DNA of 64,000 nucleotides from DATFTF01 sp963825175. Its GTDB lineage: Bacteria > Acidobacteriota > Thermoanaerobaculia > UBA5066 > Gp7-AA6. The notes beneath the pieces are model-generated. The model made no database searches. It saw only the letters and a program-made list of their open reading frames with translations, and was not told the DNA's origin. Below, in pieces: positions 26,016-34,471 of the stretch. Where the stretch lies: contig CAWGSA010000002.1 in NCBI GenBank assembly GCA_963825175.1, positions 2,046,001 through 2,110,000 on the forward strand, in the 5' to 3' direction. The translations under genes were made by a program, and so were the position numbers. Every line of letters begins with the position of its first letter. Position 1 is the stretch's first letter.

Positions 26016-26040
26016 GGGCCGCCGCGGGGGCGGCCCTTCG
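26016..26040 (+). terminator. Rho-independent-type hairpin after the secreted protein gene
   Basis: GGGCCGCC pairs with GGCGGCCC around a short G-rich loop and is followed by TTCGTCT. It lies about 25 bp after the stop codon at 25990. The T tract is weak. Confidence 0.6.
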
Positions 26041-26081
26041 TCTGTCGTGGCGCCGCGGCAGCTCTTGGCGCGCGGCGCCCC

Positions 26082-26099
26082 TATAGCATAACTGCTATA
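26082..26099. promoter_or_regulatory. 18-bp palindrome TATAGCA-TAAC-TGCTATA
   Basis: Perfect 7-bp arms with a 4-bp spacer in an otherwise very GC-rich region, between two convergent genes. It has the same 7-4-7 geometry as four CACAATA-type palindromes in this window, with different arm sequence. Confidence 0.5.
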
Positions 26100-26113
26100 T
26101 TTGGCCGAACCCC

Positions 26114-27991
26114 CTACTTCGCCAGGGGCGCGACGATCCGCGAGAGCACGTCCGGCCGCGAGGCCTCCCGCTCCAGGTCGGGATAGCGCTCGCCTCCCGA
26201 GTAGTCCAGCTTGTACGTGGCGACGTCGTCACCATTTTCGAGCAGCAGCTCCACCGGGCGCGTCTTGCTCGCCTTGAGCGCGTCGTGGAGGACGTCGCGC
26301 GAATAGCGCTTCCCGTTGACCGCCATGACGATCATCCCGGGGCCCGCCCCGGCCCGGGCCGCCGGCGAATCGGGCACCACGTCCGGAATGGCGCCGTCCT
26401 TTCCGACCGCGATCCCGATCGAGAAGCGCGCGTCGAGCGTCTCGTGGGCCTCCTCGGCCGCTCTTTGCATCTCCGTGGGCGCGTCGCGGTAGACGAGTTT
26501 CCACCCGGAGGCCTCGATTCCGGCCAGTGGAGCGTGGGCGTTGGCCGTCCCGGTGCGGTCGAGACGGGTCCTCCAGAAGGCTTTCCAGTCGTAGGGCGCG
26601 ACCTGGTTGAGCGCCGCGACGACATCCTCGAACGCGTAGGGCACGACCCTGGGCGCGCCGGTCTCGCCGCCGTAGAAGAGATGGCAGAAGTCGTCGAGGC
26701 TCTTCTTCCCGTGCGTTTCGCGGCGGATGAGCGTGTCGGCCTCGAGCCACAGCAAGCTGCTTTCCGGATAGAAGTCCACGCCCCGCCGCCACGACGACGA
26801 GTCCGACCGCGCGTCGTACAGGATCTGAGCGGCGACCGCGGTGTCCTGGAGCGGCCGCCAGACGCGCCCGCGCGTGATCTCCATCTCCGCGGCCGTCTGG
26901 GCCACGCTCTGCCGGTGCTGTTGCGCGGTCAGGAGGCCGGTGCGCGCGGTCAGGATCTCGCCCAGATACTGGGTCAAACCCTCGTACACCCAGAGGAGCT
27001 CGCCGTGCATGGGCTGATCGAAGGTTCCCGGTTGAAGTCCGGCCGGGCGGCGGTACTTCCCGTTCCAGGAGTGCGTCATCTCATGCGTCAGAAGTCCGGC
27101 CAGGTCGGCCTTGCGATGGTCTTCGTTGATGACGCAGCGCTCGCAGACGCGGTCGTCGGAGGACTCGTGGTGCTCCAGGCCGAAATGCGCGGTGTGATCC
27201 GACAAAGTCAGCAGGAAGTCGTAGTGGCGGTAGTGGCGGGCGCCGAACAGGGCCCCCGTCTCGGCCACCAGGTTCCTGTAGTTCTGGACCATCTCCGGCG
27301 ACATGTCGAGGGCGGCCTCGCTGTCCGCGGCCATGTCCAGGCGGTGCGGGATCGGCCCGTCCGCCAGCGTCACGGCGCGGAAGTGGGAACCGGCCAGGAC
27401 CGGCGAGTCGACGAGCGTCGTCAACGAGACCGGCTCGAACTCGATCGCGCCGCCCGCCTCTTTCCGCCGCGGCAACGCCGTCCCGTACTTCCATCCCGCG
27501 GGAAGCTTGAGCATCGCGGCGAAGGAGATTTCGTCCGCCTTCGCCCCCCGGGGATAGAGCAGGACCTGGTTCCACGAGATCACCGCGAGATTGGCCGTGG
27601 CCGACGAGCCGGACGTGAAGCCGTTGGATTCGGCGGCGGAAAGGTAATCGAAGGACGCGTCGAGCGCGTCGGCGCCTTCGGGCACGTCGACCGTGATCGC
27701 GTACATCTCGACAGGATCCCGCCGCCACGCGAGCGCCTTGCCGCCGGCGGTGAACGTCAGGCCGGCCAGATCGGCGATCGGCCCGGTCGGTCCGTGCTCG
27801 CCCGGAATCCATTTCGGGTAGAGCAGAGTCACGGGGCCGGCCTTGACCGGGATCCTTTCCCTGGCATGGAAGATCTTGCGAGGGGCTTCCCGGGCGTCGA
27901 CCTCCAGGGTCACGGGCCGCGGCTGCGCCCCGAGCCTCCCGGCGAAGACGGTCGATAGCAAGGCGACGGCGAGGGCGGTCTTTCTCTGCAA
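26114..27991 (-). CDS. M61 family metallopeptidase with PDZ domain
   Basis: 625 residues from a TTG at 27991 (GGAGAG about 6 nt upstream), with a signal peptide ending around GAQ. N-terminal beta domain (LLYPKWIPGEHGPTGPIADL), then the thermolysin-like catalytic domain with GLEHHES and the zinc motif HEMTHSWNGK (about residue 300), whose third ligand is expected at WVYEGLTQYLGE. A C-terminal PDZ domain (GIAVGKDGAIPDVVPDSPAA, then GMIVMAVNGKRY) completes it. Related enzymes are glycyl aminopeptidases. Probably periplasmic. It lies 30 bp after the SPFH gene on the same strand. Confidence 0.92.
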   Translation of the reverse strand: MQRKTALAVALLSTVFAGRLGAQPRPVTLEVDAREAPRKIFHARERIPVKAGPVTLLYPKWIPGEHGPTGPIADLAGLTFTAGGKALAWRRDPVEMYAITVDVPEGADALDASFDYLSAAESNGFTSGSSATANLAVISWNQVLLYPRGAKADEISFAAMLKLPAGWKYGTALPRRKEAGGAIEFEPVSLTTLVDSPVLAGSHFRAVTLADGPIPHRLDMAADSEAALDMSPEMVQNYRNLVAETGALFGARHYRHYDFLLTLSDHTAHFGLEHHESSDDRVCERCVINEDHRKADLAGLLTHEMTHSWNGKYRRPAGLQPGTFDQPMHGELLWVYEGLTQYLGEILTARTGLLTAQQHRQSVAQTAAEMEITRGRVWRPLQDTAVAAQILYDARSDSSSWRRGVDFYPESSLLWLEADTLIRRETHGKKSLDDFCHLFYGGETGAPRVVPYAFEDVVAALNQVAPYDWKAFWRTRLDRTGTANAHAPLAGIEASGWKLVYRDAPTEMQRAAEEAHETLDARFSIGIAVGKDGAIPDVVPDSPAARAGAGPGMIVMAVNGKRYSRDVLHDALKASKTRPVELLLENGDDVATYKLDYSGGERYPDLEREASRPDVLSRIVAPLAK

Positions 27992-28021
27992 GCTTCTCTC
28001 CTTCCGCGAGTTCGTATCCCC

Positions 28022-28942
28022 TCAGCGCTCCGGCGTGCCCGGCTTCTGCAGGGTGATGAACGGCGTCGCGCCGCCGGAGACCTGGGGGAGCTGGCCGTTC
28101 CACTTGTCGATCTTCCGGTACTCGACGAGCTGCGCGGTCAGGGAAGACGACAGGAGCTGGTTCGACTCGGCCTGAGCCTTGGCCCTGGTGAGGGTTGACT
28201 TCGCGTCGCCCTCCGCTTCGATGATCTTCTGCTGGGCCTCGAATTGCTTCTTCTGAAGCTCGTTCTGGGCGCGAAGCGCTTCCTGGGCCATCGTGTTCTT
28301 GGCTTCGATCGCCTTGACGATCGATTCCGGGGCGCGCACTTCGTTCAACGTGAACTGCTTGACGAGAAAGCCGTAGTCGCTGAGACGCTTCTGGAGGTCT
28401 GCCTGCGTCTGCGTGACGACGAGAGCCTTGTCCTTGCCGAGGAAGTTGACGACTTCCGTGCGGCCGACGACCTCCTGCAGGGCCTGGCGGATGCTCTGCT
28501 TGACGAACCCGTGGGTGATCATGCCGATTGTGGTTCGAAACGAGCTGTAGAGGAAGGGGACACGGGTGGGATCGAGCTCAAACGAGAGGGAGACGTCGCA
28601 GCTGATCGGCTGGCCCTCGACGGAGTTGACGTTGATTTCCTCGTTGTAGGCATTGCCTTCGCGCTCGGACCGCGTCAGCACCAGGGTCTGCATGTAGACG
28701 GGATACTCGACGACATCCTGAAGGACGGGCCACTTGAAGTGAAAGCCGACGCCGAGCGGGGTCTGGTCGACGCCCCCGCCGCTCCTGTGAATCAGAACGC
28801 CCACGGAGCCGGGACGGATATAGACGAACGAGCTCAGGGCAAACACCACCAGCAGGATCAGGAGGATCCCGAGCGGAACCCATCGTGCGCCCTCGCGGAC
28901 GCGCTTGAGGCGGTCGAGATCGATCACGTTTCCGGAGGTCAT
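28022..28942 (-). CDS. SPFH/prohibitin family membrane protein (HflC-like)
   Basis: 306 residues from the ATG at 28942. One N-terminal membrane helix (VPLGILLILLVVFALSSFVY) is followed by an SPFH domain (IRPGSVGVLIHRSGGGVDQT, FHFKWPVLQDVVEYPVYMQT) and a coiled-coil tail rich in Glu/Gln/Ala (EALRAQNELQKKQFEAQQKI). Such proteins form large ring assemblies in the membrane and often control membrane proteases. The wide divergent gap upstream carries a TAGAAT -10 box and a palindrome at the likely start of transcription. Confidence 0.87.
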   Translation of the reverse strand: MTSGNVIDLDRLKRVREGARWVPLGILLILLVVFALSSFVYIRPGSVGVLIHRSGGGVDQTPLGVGFHFKWPVLQDVVEYPVYMQTLVLTRSEREGNAYNEEINVNSVEGQPISCDVSLSFELDPTRVPFLYSSFRTTIGMITHGFVKQSIRQALQEVVGRTEVVNFLGKDKALVVTQTQADLQKRLSDYGFLVKQFTLNEVRAPESIVKAIEAKNTMAQEALRAQNELQKKQFEAQQKIIEAEGDAKSTLTRAKAQAESNQLLSSSLTAQLVEYRKIDKWNGQLPQVSGGATPFITLQKPGTPER

Positions 28943-29285
28943 TCGGATCACCCGCTTCTTTAAGAAGATCCATTCTATGCGGTCGGGAGTCGCCGTCCTC
29001 GCGCGGACGAGAGCCCGCCTCGTCGGTCGCCGAAAGAATTCCCCTTCAGGGCGTTCCGGGCCTCGGGAGCGCAGTCGCAGCGGAAGATGGGTACAAGAAC
29101 ATAGCCACCGATGGCTTCGTCTTGAGACACTCCGGCTCGAGCCCTCCGCCTCGGCTCGGGGCAAGTCACGAAGGAGCAGGAGGTTCCGATCGTGCCCGCC
29201 ATCTGGCAAGAGTCGTGCTCAGACACGTGCATTCGCTGGACGGTCCGTCACGGCGGTGGGCACGTCTCAAACAAAGGAGGGTTCC
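28943..29285. other. Divergent intergenic region with SPFH promoter and small palindrome
   Basis: 343 bp between the SPFH gene (minus) and the pilin-like gene (plus). On the minus strand TAGAAT at 28972-28977 fits a -10 box. CTTCTTTAAGAAG (28955-28967), a perfect 6-1-6 palindrome, lies just downstream, overlapping the expected transcription start, and could be an operator. The plus side ends with AAAGGAGGG before the pilin-like ATG. No other gene or repeat is seen. Confidence 0.45.
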
Positions 29286-29858
29286 ATGAAACCACGGGTT
29301 CGGGTCCGAGGCCAGGCGGGCTTCACTTTGATCGAGCTGCTGGTGGTGATCGCAATCATTGCAATCCTGATCGGTCTGCTTCTCCCTGCCGTGCAGAAGG
29401 TCCGGGAGGCCGCCGACAGGATGGACAAGCGTCCTCAACTGGAGTCGATCGCAAAGGGTCTGCATGCTTTCGCTGACGGCTCGGTGAGGATTCAGGAGAC
29501 GGCGTCGGAGCTGGCTGTCGCCGCGGTCAATACCGGCGAGGAGGGTTCGCTCAACCGCGAGTCGTTACAGGCGTTGTGCACGGACGTTCTCGCGAGCGAC
29601 CGCTCCGCGCAGGCCTTACGCGGCCAGATCGCGGACCTTCTCGCGAAGGAGCATCTTCCGGACGACGAGCGTGGGCTGCTGCTGGACGCTCAAAATGGTC
29701 TGACCACCTGGGGAAACGGTGTGAAGCAGTTCACGCCGGTCATCTCGAAGGTGCTGCCGTGCGGCTCAACCGCTCGGGGAGAGTCCGATTCGAGCGACGA
29801 ACAGTCGAGCGTCCGGGAGTATCCGTCGGGGTCTTCTCTGATCGCGGCCGGGTGGTGA
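29286..29858 (+). CDS. Type IV pilin-like protein with prepilin N-terminus
   Basis: 190 residues with perfect AAAGGAGG spacing. The N-terminus is a prepilin signal, RGQAGFTLIELLVVIAIIAI, cleaved after Gly, followed by the LLLPAVQKVREAADRM continuation typical of DUF1559-type pseudopilins. After residue about 55 the similarity stops. The rest is a soluble helical domain (ESIAKGLHAFADGSVRIQET, LRGQIADLLAKEHLPDDERG) with a Ser-rich tail and no globular pilin fold I recognise. Likely a surface or periplasmic helical protein assembled or processed by the prepilin peptidase. Confidence 0.7.
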   Translation: MKPRVRVRGQAGFTLIELLVVIAIIAILIGLLLPAVQKVREAADRMDKRPQLESIAKGLHAFADGSVRIQETASELAVAAVNTGEEGSLNRESLQALCTDVLASDRSAQALRGQIADLLAKEHLPDDERGLLLDAQNGLTTWGNGVKQFTPVISKVLPCGSTARGESDSSDEQSSVREYPSGSSLIAAGW

Positions 29859-30073
29859 CACCTTAACCCGGCGTCTCTCGAGATTGCAGGCGTCGTTCAG
29901 GGCGGCCGCCCGAACCGATGGCGGTCGCCCTGGCGACGGAGTGGACGGGGCCCGGTGTGTTGCCGCCCGACGAAGGCAGGATCGCAGGATCGCAGGAGCG
30001 CAAACGGCGATTGGCCCCTGCGGCGCCGGTTCTCGTCGAGGAAGCACTCCGGACCTGCCCATCGAGACTTTTC

Positions 30074-30352
30074 CTAGCGCCTGTTGGTGTTGGCCGCTTC
30101 GGCCGCCTGCTTGAGCTCGGCGTTGACCTGATCGAGCAATTCCTTGGCTTTCTGCGCATGGCCCTGCATGTCCCACTCGTTGGCCCTCTGCGCGGCCATG
30201 ATCTTCTCGAATGCCTGCCGGGAGAGCCTCTGCGCGGCGGCGAGGTTCGGGTGCCGTCTTCCGCTGACATCGCGCTCCGGTCTCTGAGCGGAACCAGCGG
30301 TGGTCAAGAGCAGAAGCGCCGCGGCGACGGACATCGCGATACGCGTTTTCAT
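30074..30352 (-). CDS. Small secreted helical protein
   Basis: 92 residues: signal peptide MKTRIAMSVAAALLLLTTAG, cleavage near SAQ, then an amphipathic helical domain (LAAAQRLSRQAFEKIMAAQR, HAQKAKELLDQVNAELKQAA). GGAGGA lies about 5 nt before the ATG. No family recognised. The mature peptide is about 70 residues with no Cys and may bind another protein or nucleic acid in the periplasm. Monocistronic as far as the sequence shows. Confidence 0.65.
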   Translation of the reverse strand: MKTRIAMSVAAALLLLTTAGSAQRPERDVSGRRHPNLAAAQRLSRQAFEKIMAAQRANEWDMQGHAQKAKELLDQVNAELKQAAEAANTNRR

Positions 30353-30752
30353 GGTGTCCTCCTGGCGGAGAGTCTCCCAGCCTCGGAGACCGCTCGTCAA
30401 GCTGGCGAGGCGAGCTCGATCTGAGCCGCCAACGCCGGCCGGCATCCGCGCGCGGACTGACGGCGAGGCTGGCGCGCGCTGAGGGAGTTCCGCCGGCCCA
30501 TCGGCCGCGCCGGATCCGGATCGTGGTCTGCGCCGGGTAACAATATATAACTTGTGGATTCGGCGGGTGCCACCCCGGGCGTGAAGGCGGTGCCGGACAT
30601 CTCGGGTGAACCGCCCGAAGCATGTTCGTTCGCGAACATTCGCGTCCCGGAACCGGACAGCCGGCGCGGGACGAAGCCGCCGAAACCGGGTTCGAGTCGG
30701 CACGTCGCGGCCATCAACGGAAGGCGGCTCCCTTGCTTGGGAAAGGGCCTGA
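30353..30752. other. Divergent intergenic region before the ADOP permease
   Basis: 400 bp between the small secreted protein gene and the ADOP gene. The only notable element is an AT-rich site at 30539-30556, AACAATA-TATA-ACTTGTG, an imperfect member of the 18-bp palindrome family, containing TATAAC that could be a -10 box. No open frame with coding character is seen. Confidence 0.45.
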
Positions 30753-33170
30753 GTGTCTCCGCTCTTCTCGGACGTCCGCATCGCGGCGCGCCGCCTCGCC
30801 ACGGACTGGAGATTCGCGGCCGCGGCCGTGGCCACGCTCGCTCTGGGGATCGGCGGCAACACCGCGATCTTCACGATCGTCGAGCGCTTCCTGGTGCGGC
30901 CTTTGCCCTTTCCGCAGGCCAACCGGCTCGTGCGGATCCAGGACACCCTTCCGGCCGCGGGCGGGCAGGTCTACCGGTCCCAGGTCCTCCCGTGGCACTG
31001 GAGTGGCATTGCGGGACAGGCCCGGTCCTTCGATCGGGTCGTCGGGATCAGTCCCGAGCGGCTCACCTGGATCGGCGCGGATGCCGCGGTGGCGCTCCAG
31101 GGAGCCAACGTCTCCGCCGGGACGTTCGACCTTCTCGGAGTCGCGCCCCTGCGCGGACGCCTCTTCACGGCGGACGAAGAGCGCCGCGGGGAACGGAGCG
31201 GTTCGGCGCTGATCTCGCATCGGTTCTGGAAGACGCGGCTGGCCGGCCGCGAGGACGCGCTCGGCGGGCCGCTTCGTCTGGGCGACCGCACGGCGACGAT
31301 CGTTGGGATCCTGCCGCCGCAATTCCGTTTTCCTTACGGGTGCGACGTCTGGCAGCCGCTGGTGATCGAGCCGACCGACACGCGCGACCTGTTCGTCGTC
31401 GCGCGCCTGGCTCCGGGAGCGACGCTCGCGGCGGCCAACGCCGAGCTCGCCGCCGTGGCCAGGCGGCAGGAGCGCAACGGCCCCGCGATCATCCGCGACC
31501 GCGGCATGGAAGCCCGCTCCCTGAAAGACGCGATGGCGCAGCAGGAGAGCCGGATTCCCCTGGCGCTCATGGCCGCCGTCGGATTCCTGCTTCTGCTCGC
31601 CTGCGTGAACCTCGCCTCGCTCCTGCTGGTGCGCTCGGTGGCCCGGCAGCGGGATGTGGCCGTCCGCGTGGCCCTCGGCGCCAGCCGCGCGCGCCAGGTG
31701 CGCGAAGCCCTCGTCGAGACGCTGCTTCTGGCCCTGATCGGGGGAGGGCTGGGCCTCGTCCTGGCCGGCATGGCGGTCGAGCCGCTGTCGGTGCTCGTCC
31801 CGCGCGTCTTCGGCGAGGACTTGCCGCTGCCCGGATCGCGCATCCGGCCGGAGGTCGCGCTCTTTGCCTGCCTGCTCTCGCTCGCGACGGGGCTCGCCTT
31901 CGGCCTCGGGCCGGCCTGGCGCCGGTCGGGGGCCGATCCGGCCGCGCTCCTGGCCGGAACCGGCCGGTCCGTCTCTCTCTCCCCGCGCACACGGCGGATC
32001 CTGAGCGGCCTCGTGGTCGCCGAGGTGGCCCTGGCCACGCTGCTTCTGGCCGGAAGCGGGCTGATGGCCGCCGACTTCTGGGATCGGCAGCACCGCGACC
32101 TCGGCCTGCGGCCGGCCAATCTCTTCGCCGCCGAGGTGCCGCTGCGCGACGCGTCCGAGGGGTCAGCCGACCGCCGGCGCGCTCTGGTCGGGGAGATCCT
32201 GCGCGCCGTCGCGGAGATCCCGGGCGCCGGGTCCGCCGCGGTGACATCGGGGAATCCCTTCTCGCAGAGGCGATGGGGCGTGCGGATCGCGCCCGCGGAA
32301 CGCGTGGACCCGGCCCGCGAGCTTTCCACCGTCAATCTTCGCCTCGTTTCGCCCGGGCTCTTCCGGACCTACGACACGATCCTGGTCGCGGGGCGGGATC
32401 TGGCCGAAAGCGATCGTCTCGAGACGCGCCCGGTGGCGGTCGTGAGCCGCGGCCTGGCCCGGCGTTTCTGGAGCGGAGAGGATCCGATCGGAAAGCGTTT
32501 CGTTCGCCGCGCGCCGGACGGTTCCCTCGTTCTCACCACGGTGGTCGGCGTGGCCGGGGACATCCGGGAGCTGGGAGACATGCAGGAGGCGATCTACCTC
32601 CCGTTCGGGCAGACCGCCGCGCTCGAAGCCGCGGAGACGATCACCGTGATGGTTCGCGGGCAGGACCCGTCCGCGGGATGGACGCGGGACATTCCCCGCG
32701 TTCTGGCGGGCATCGATCCTCGCCTGGGCACCGCGGAGACGGGCTTCATGGATGACCTCTACCAGCAGAACCTGAAACAGAATCGGGCCGGCACGTCCAT
32801 CCTCGCGTTCTTCGGCGGATTCGGTCTCCTTCTGGCGTGCATGGGGATCCTGGCCACCGTCTCGTTCGTTTCCCTTCAGCGGCGGGGCGAGTTCGGGATC
32901 CGCGCCGCCCTGGGCGCGACGCCGGGAGAAATCCGGCGCCTCATCCTCGGGCATGGCGTGGCCCTGGCGGGGGCGGGGTGCCTCGCCGGGCTGGTCCTGG
33001 CTCTGGCCGCCAACCGCGTTCTGGCGAGCGCCCTCTCCGACTTTCCCGAGCGGCCCTGGATCTGCGCCGCGGTGGCCGGGCTGCTCCTCCTTGTGGCAGG
33101 CGCGGCTTCGGACCGGCCGGCGCGCAAAGCCGCGCGGCGGGACCCCCTGGAAGCGCTTCGGAGCTCCTGA
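30753..33170 (+). CDS. ADOP-type ABC transporter permease (duplicated MacB-like)
   Basis: 805 residues from a GTG. It opens as ADOP proteins do: SDVRIAARRLATDWRFAAAA then VATLALGIGGNTAIFTIVER. A large periplasmic MacB_PCD domain follows (about 50-250), a FtsX-type three-helix block (LMAAVGFLLLLACVNLASLL and on), a second first-helix plus periplasmic domain, and a second FtsX block near the C-terminus (ILAFFGGFGLLLACMGILAT). Two copies of the MacB unit in one chain define the family, which is abundant in Acidobacteriota. Function is presumed efflux or stress signalling. The PadR regulator and ATPase often found nearby are absent. Confidence 0.9.
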   Translation: MSPLFSDVRIAARRLATDWRFAAAAVATLALGIGGNTAIFTIVERFLVRPLPFPQANRLVRIQDTLPAAGGQVYRSQVLPWHWSGIAGQARSFDRVVGISPERLTWIGADAAVALQGANVSAGTFDLLGVAPLRGRLFTADEERRGERSGSALISHRFWKTRLAGREDALGGPLRLGDRTATIVGILPPQFRFPYGCDVWQPLVIEPTDTRDLFVVARLAPGATLAAANAELAAVARRQERNGPAIIRDRGMEARSLKDAMAQQESRIPLALMAAVGFLLLLACVNLASLLLVRSVARQRDVAVRVALGASRARQVREALVETLLLALIGGGLGLVLAGMAVEPLSVLVPRVFGEDLPLPGSRIRPEVALFACLLSLATGLAFGLGPAWRRSGADPAALLAGTGRSVSLSPRTRRILSGLVVAEVALATLLLAGSGLMAADFWDRQHRDLGLRPANLFAAEVPLRDASEGSADRRRALVGEILRAVAEIPGAGSAAVTSGNPFSQRRWGVRIAPAERVDPARELSTVNLRLVSPGLFRTYDTILVAGRDLAESDRLETRPVAVVSRGLARRFWSGEDPIGKRFVRRAPDGSLVLTTVVGVAGDIRELGDMQEAIYLPFGQTAALEAAETITVMVRGQDPSAGWTRDIPRVLAGIDPRLGTAETGFMDDLYQQNLKQNRAGTSILAFFGGFGLLLACMGILATVSFVSLQRRGEFGIRAALGATPGEIRRLILGHGVALAGAGCLAGLVLALAANRVLASALSDFPERPWICAAVAGLLLLVAGAASDRPARKAARRDPLEALRSS

Positions 33171-33258
33171 GCACCCGGCCGGCGATCGATCTTGCTCGCC
33201 GCGGGTCGCCGCTGTGACGCTCACACTCACACTCGCGATCGCTGATATCGTTTTTCCC

Positions 33259-34215
33259 GTGAACAAGAGAGGCCTCGGCCAGTCGGGCGAACGAGTGTTT
33301 CCCGTGGGCCTGGGCTGCATGGGCTTTTCCTGGGGCTATCGCGATGCGTCGGTGGATGAGTCCGCGGCGATCGACGTCATCCACCGGGCGCTCGACCTCG
33401 GCGTCGATCACCTGGACACCGCCGACGTCTACGGCCCGTTCACCAACGAATCCCTGGTCGGCCGGGCGATCCGGGGACGCCGCGACGGGGTCGTTCTCGC
33501 CAGCAAGCACGGCCTGATCGTCGAGGACAAGGCCACGTTCCGCTTCGGGCGCGATGGCCGCCCGGAGCACGTGCGCGCGGCCTGCGACGCGTCGCTCGAG
33601 CGGCTGGGCGTCGAGACCATCGATCTCTACTACCTCCACCGCATCGATCCCCGGGTCCCGGTCGAGGAGACCTGGGGCGCCATGGCCGGGCTGGTGAGAG
33701 CCGGCAAGGTCCGCTGGCTCGGGATCTCGGAAGCCTCGGTCGGCGATCTCGACCGGATCGGCGCGATCCATCCGGTGACCGCGGTGCAGTCGGAGCTCTC
33801 GCTCTGGACGCGCGACTACCTCGCGACGGTCGTCCCGTGGTGCGCGTAGCACGGCGCCGCGTTCGTGGCGTTCGCGCCGCTGGGCCGCGGGTTCCTGACG
33901 GGGAAGCTCGGAGCGGAGCGCCGCTTCGGGTCGGAAGATTTCCGCTCGACGCTGCCGCGCTTCAAACCGGAGCAGATCGCCGAGAACCAACGGATCGTCG
34001 ATCGGGTGCGGGGAATCGCGGACCGGCGCGTCGCGACGCCCGCCCAGATCGCGCTCGCCTGGGTGCTGGCGCAAGGGGAGCACGTGCTGGCCATCCCCGG
34101 GACGCAGCGCCGTAAATACCTCGAGGAGAACGTCGCCACCGGCGACATCGGGCTGACTGCCGCGGAGATCGCCGATCTCGACGCCATTCCCGCGGCGGCC
34201 GGCGGGCGCTACTGA
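33259..34215 (+). pseudogene. Aldo/keto reductase interrupted by an in-frame TAG
   Basis: One continuous frame of 318 codons from a GTG at 33259. Seen: FPVGLGCMGFSWGY, DHLDTADVYGPFTNESLVGR (catalytic Asp and Tyr), VVLASKHG (catalytic Lys), DLYYLHRIDP (His), then after the break AFAPLGRGFLTGKLG and LAIPGTQRRKYLEEN. At 33847-33849 a TAG replaces what in the family is usually Glu (WC-x-EHG), a single GAG-to-TAG change. Both sides are otherwise in the same frame and conserved. It could be a recent pseudogene, a sequence error or, less likely, read-through. Confidence 0.8.
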
Positions 34216-34228
34216 AACGAGGTCGCGT

Positions 34229-34411
34229 TCACCGCGACGATTTCTTGATAGGCGGAGGAGGCTCGGACAGGACCGACCCGATTACGTCGACAATGGATCC
34301 AAAGGATCCGCCCTTCACGTCCCGCTCACCCCGGCCGCCGACCGACTTGACCCCGAGTGTCTTGACCTTCTTCGCCGACCCGACCCGCCTGGCGCCGCGC
34401 TTCTTGGCCAT
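34229..34411 (-). CDS. Small basic protein of unknown function
   Basis: 60 residues with a good GGAAGGAGAA leader. It starts MAKKRGARRVGSAKKVKTLG, very basic, then VGGRGERDVKGGSFGSIVDV and a tail PPPPIKKSSR. No signal, membrane or metal motif. Short Lys-rich proteins with a VKGG motif occur as unassigned small proteins in Acidobacteriota and Myxococcota. Nucleic-acid binding or a peptide-precursor role are both only possibilities. Confidence 0.55.
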   Translation of the reverse strand: MAKKRGARRVGSAKKVKTLGVKSVGGRGERDVKGGSFGSIVDVIGSVLSEPPPPIKKSSR

Positions 34412-34471
34412 CTTGTTCTCCTTCCGTCCCGTCAGTAGAGCATGCCCTCTGCCAGCGCGGCCTCGAGGAGG

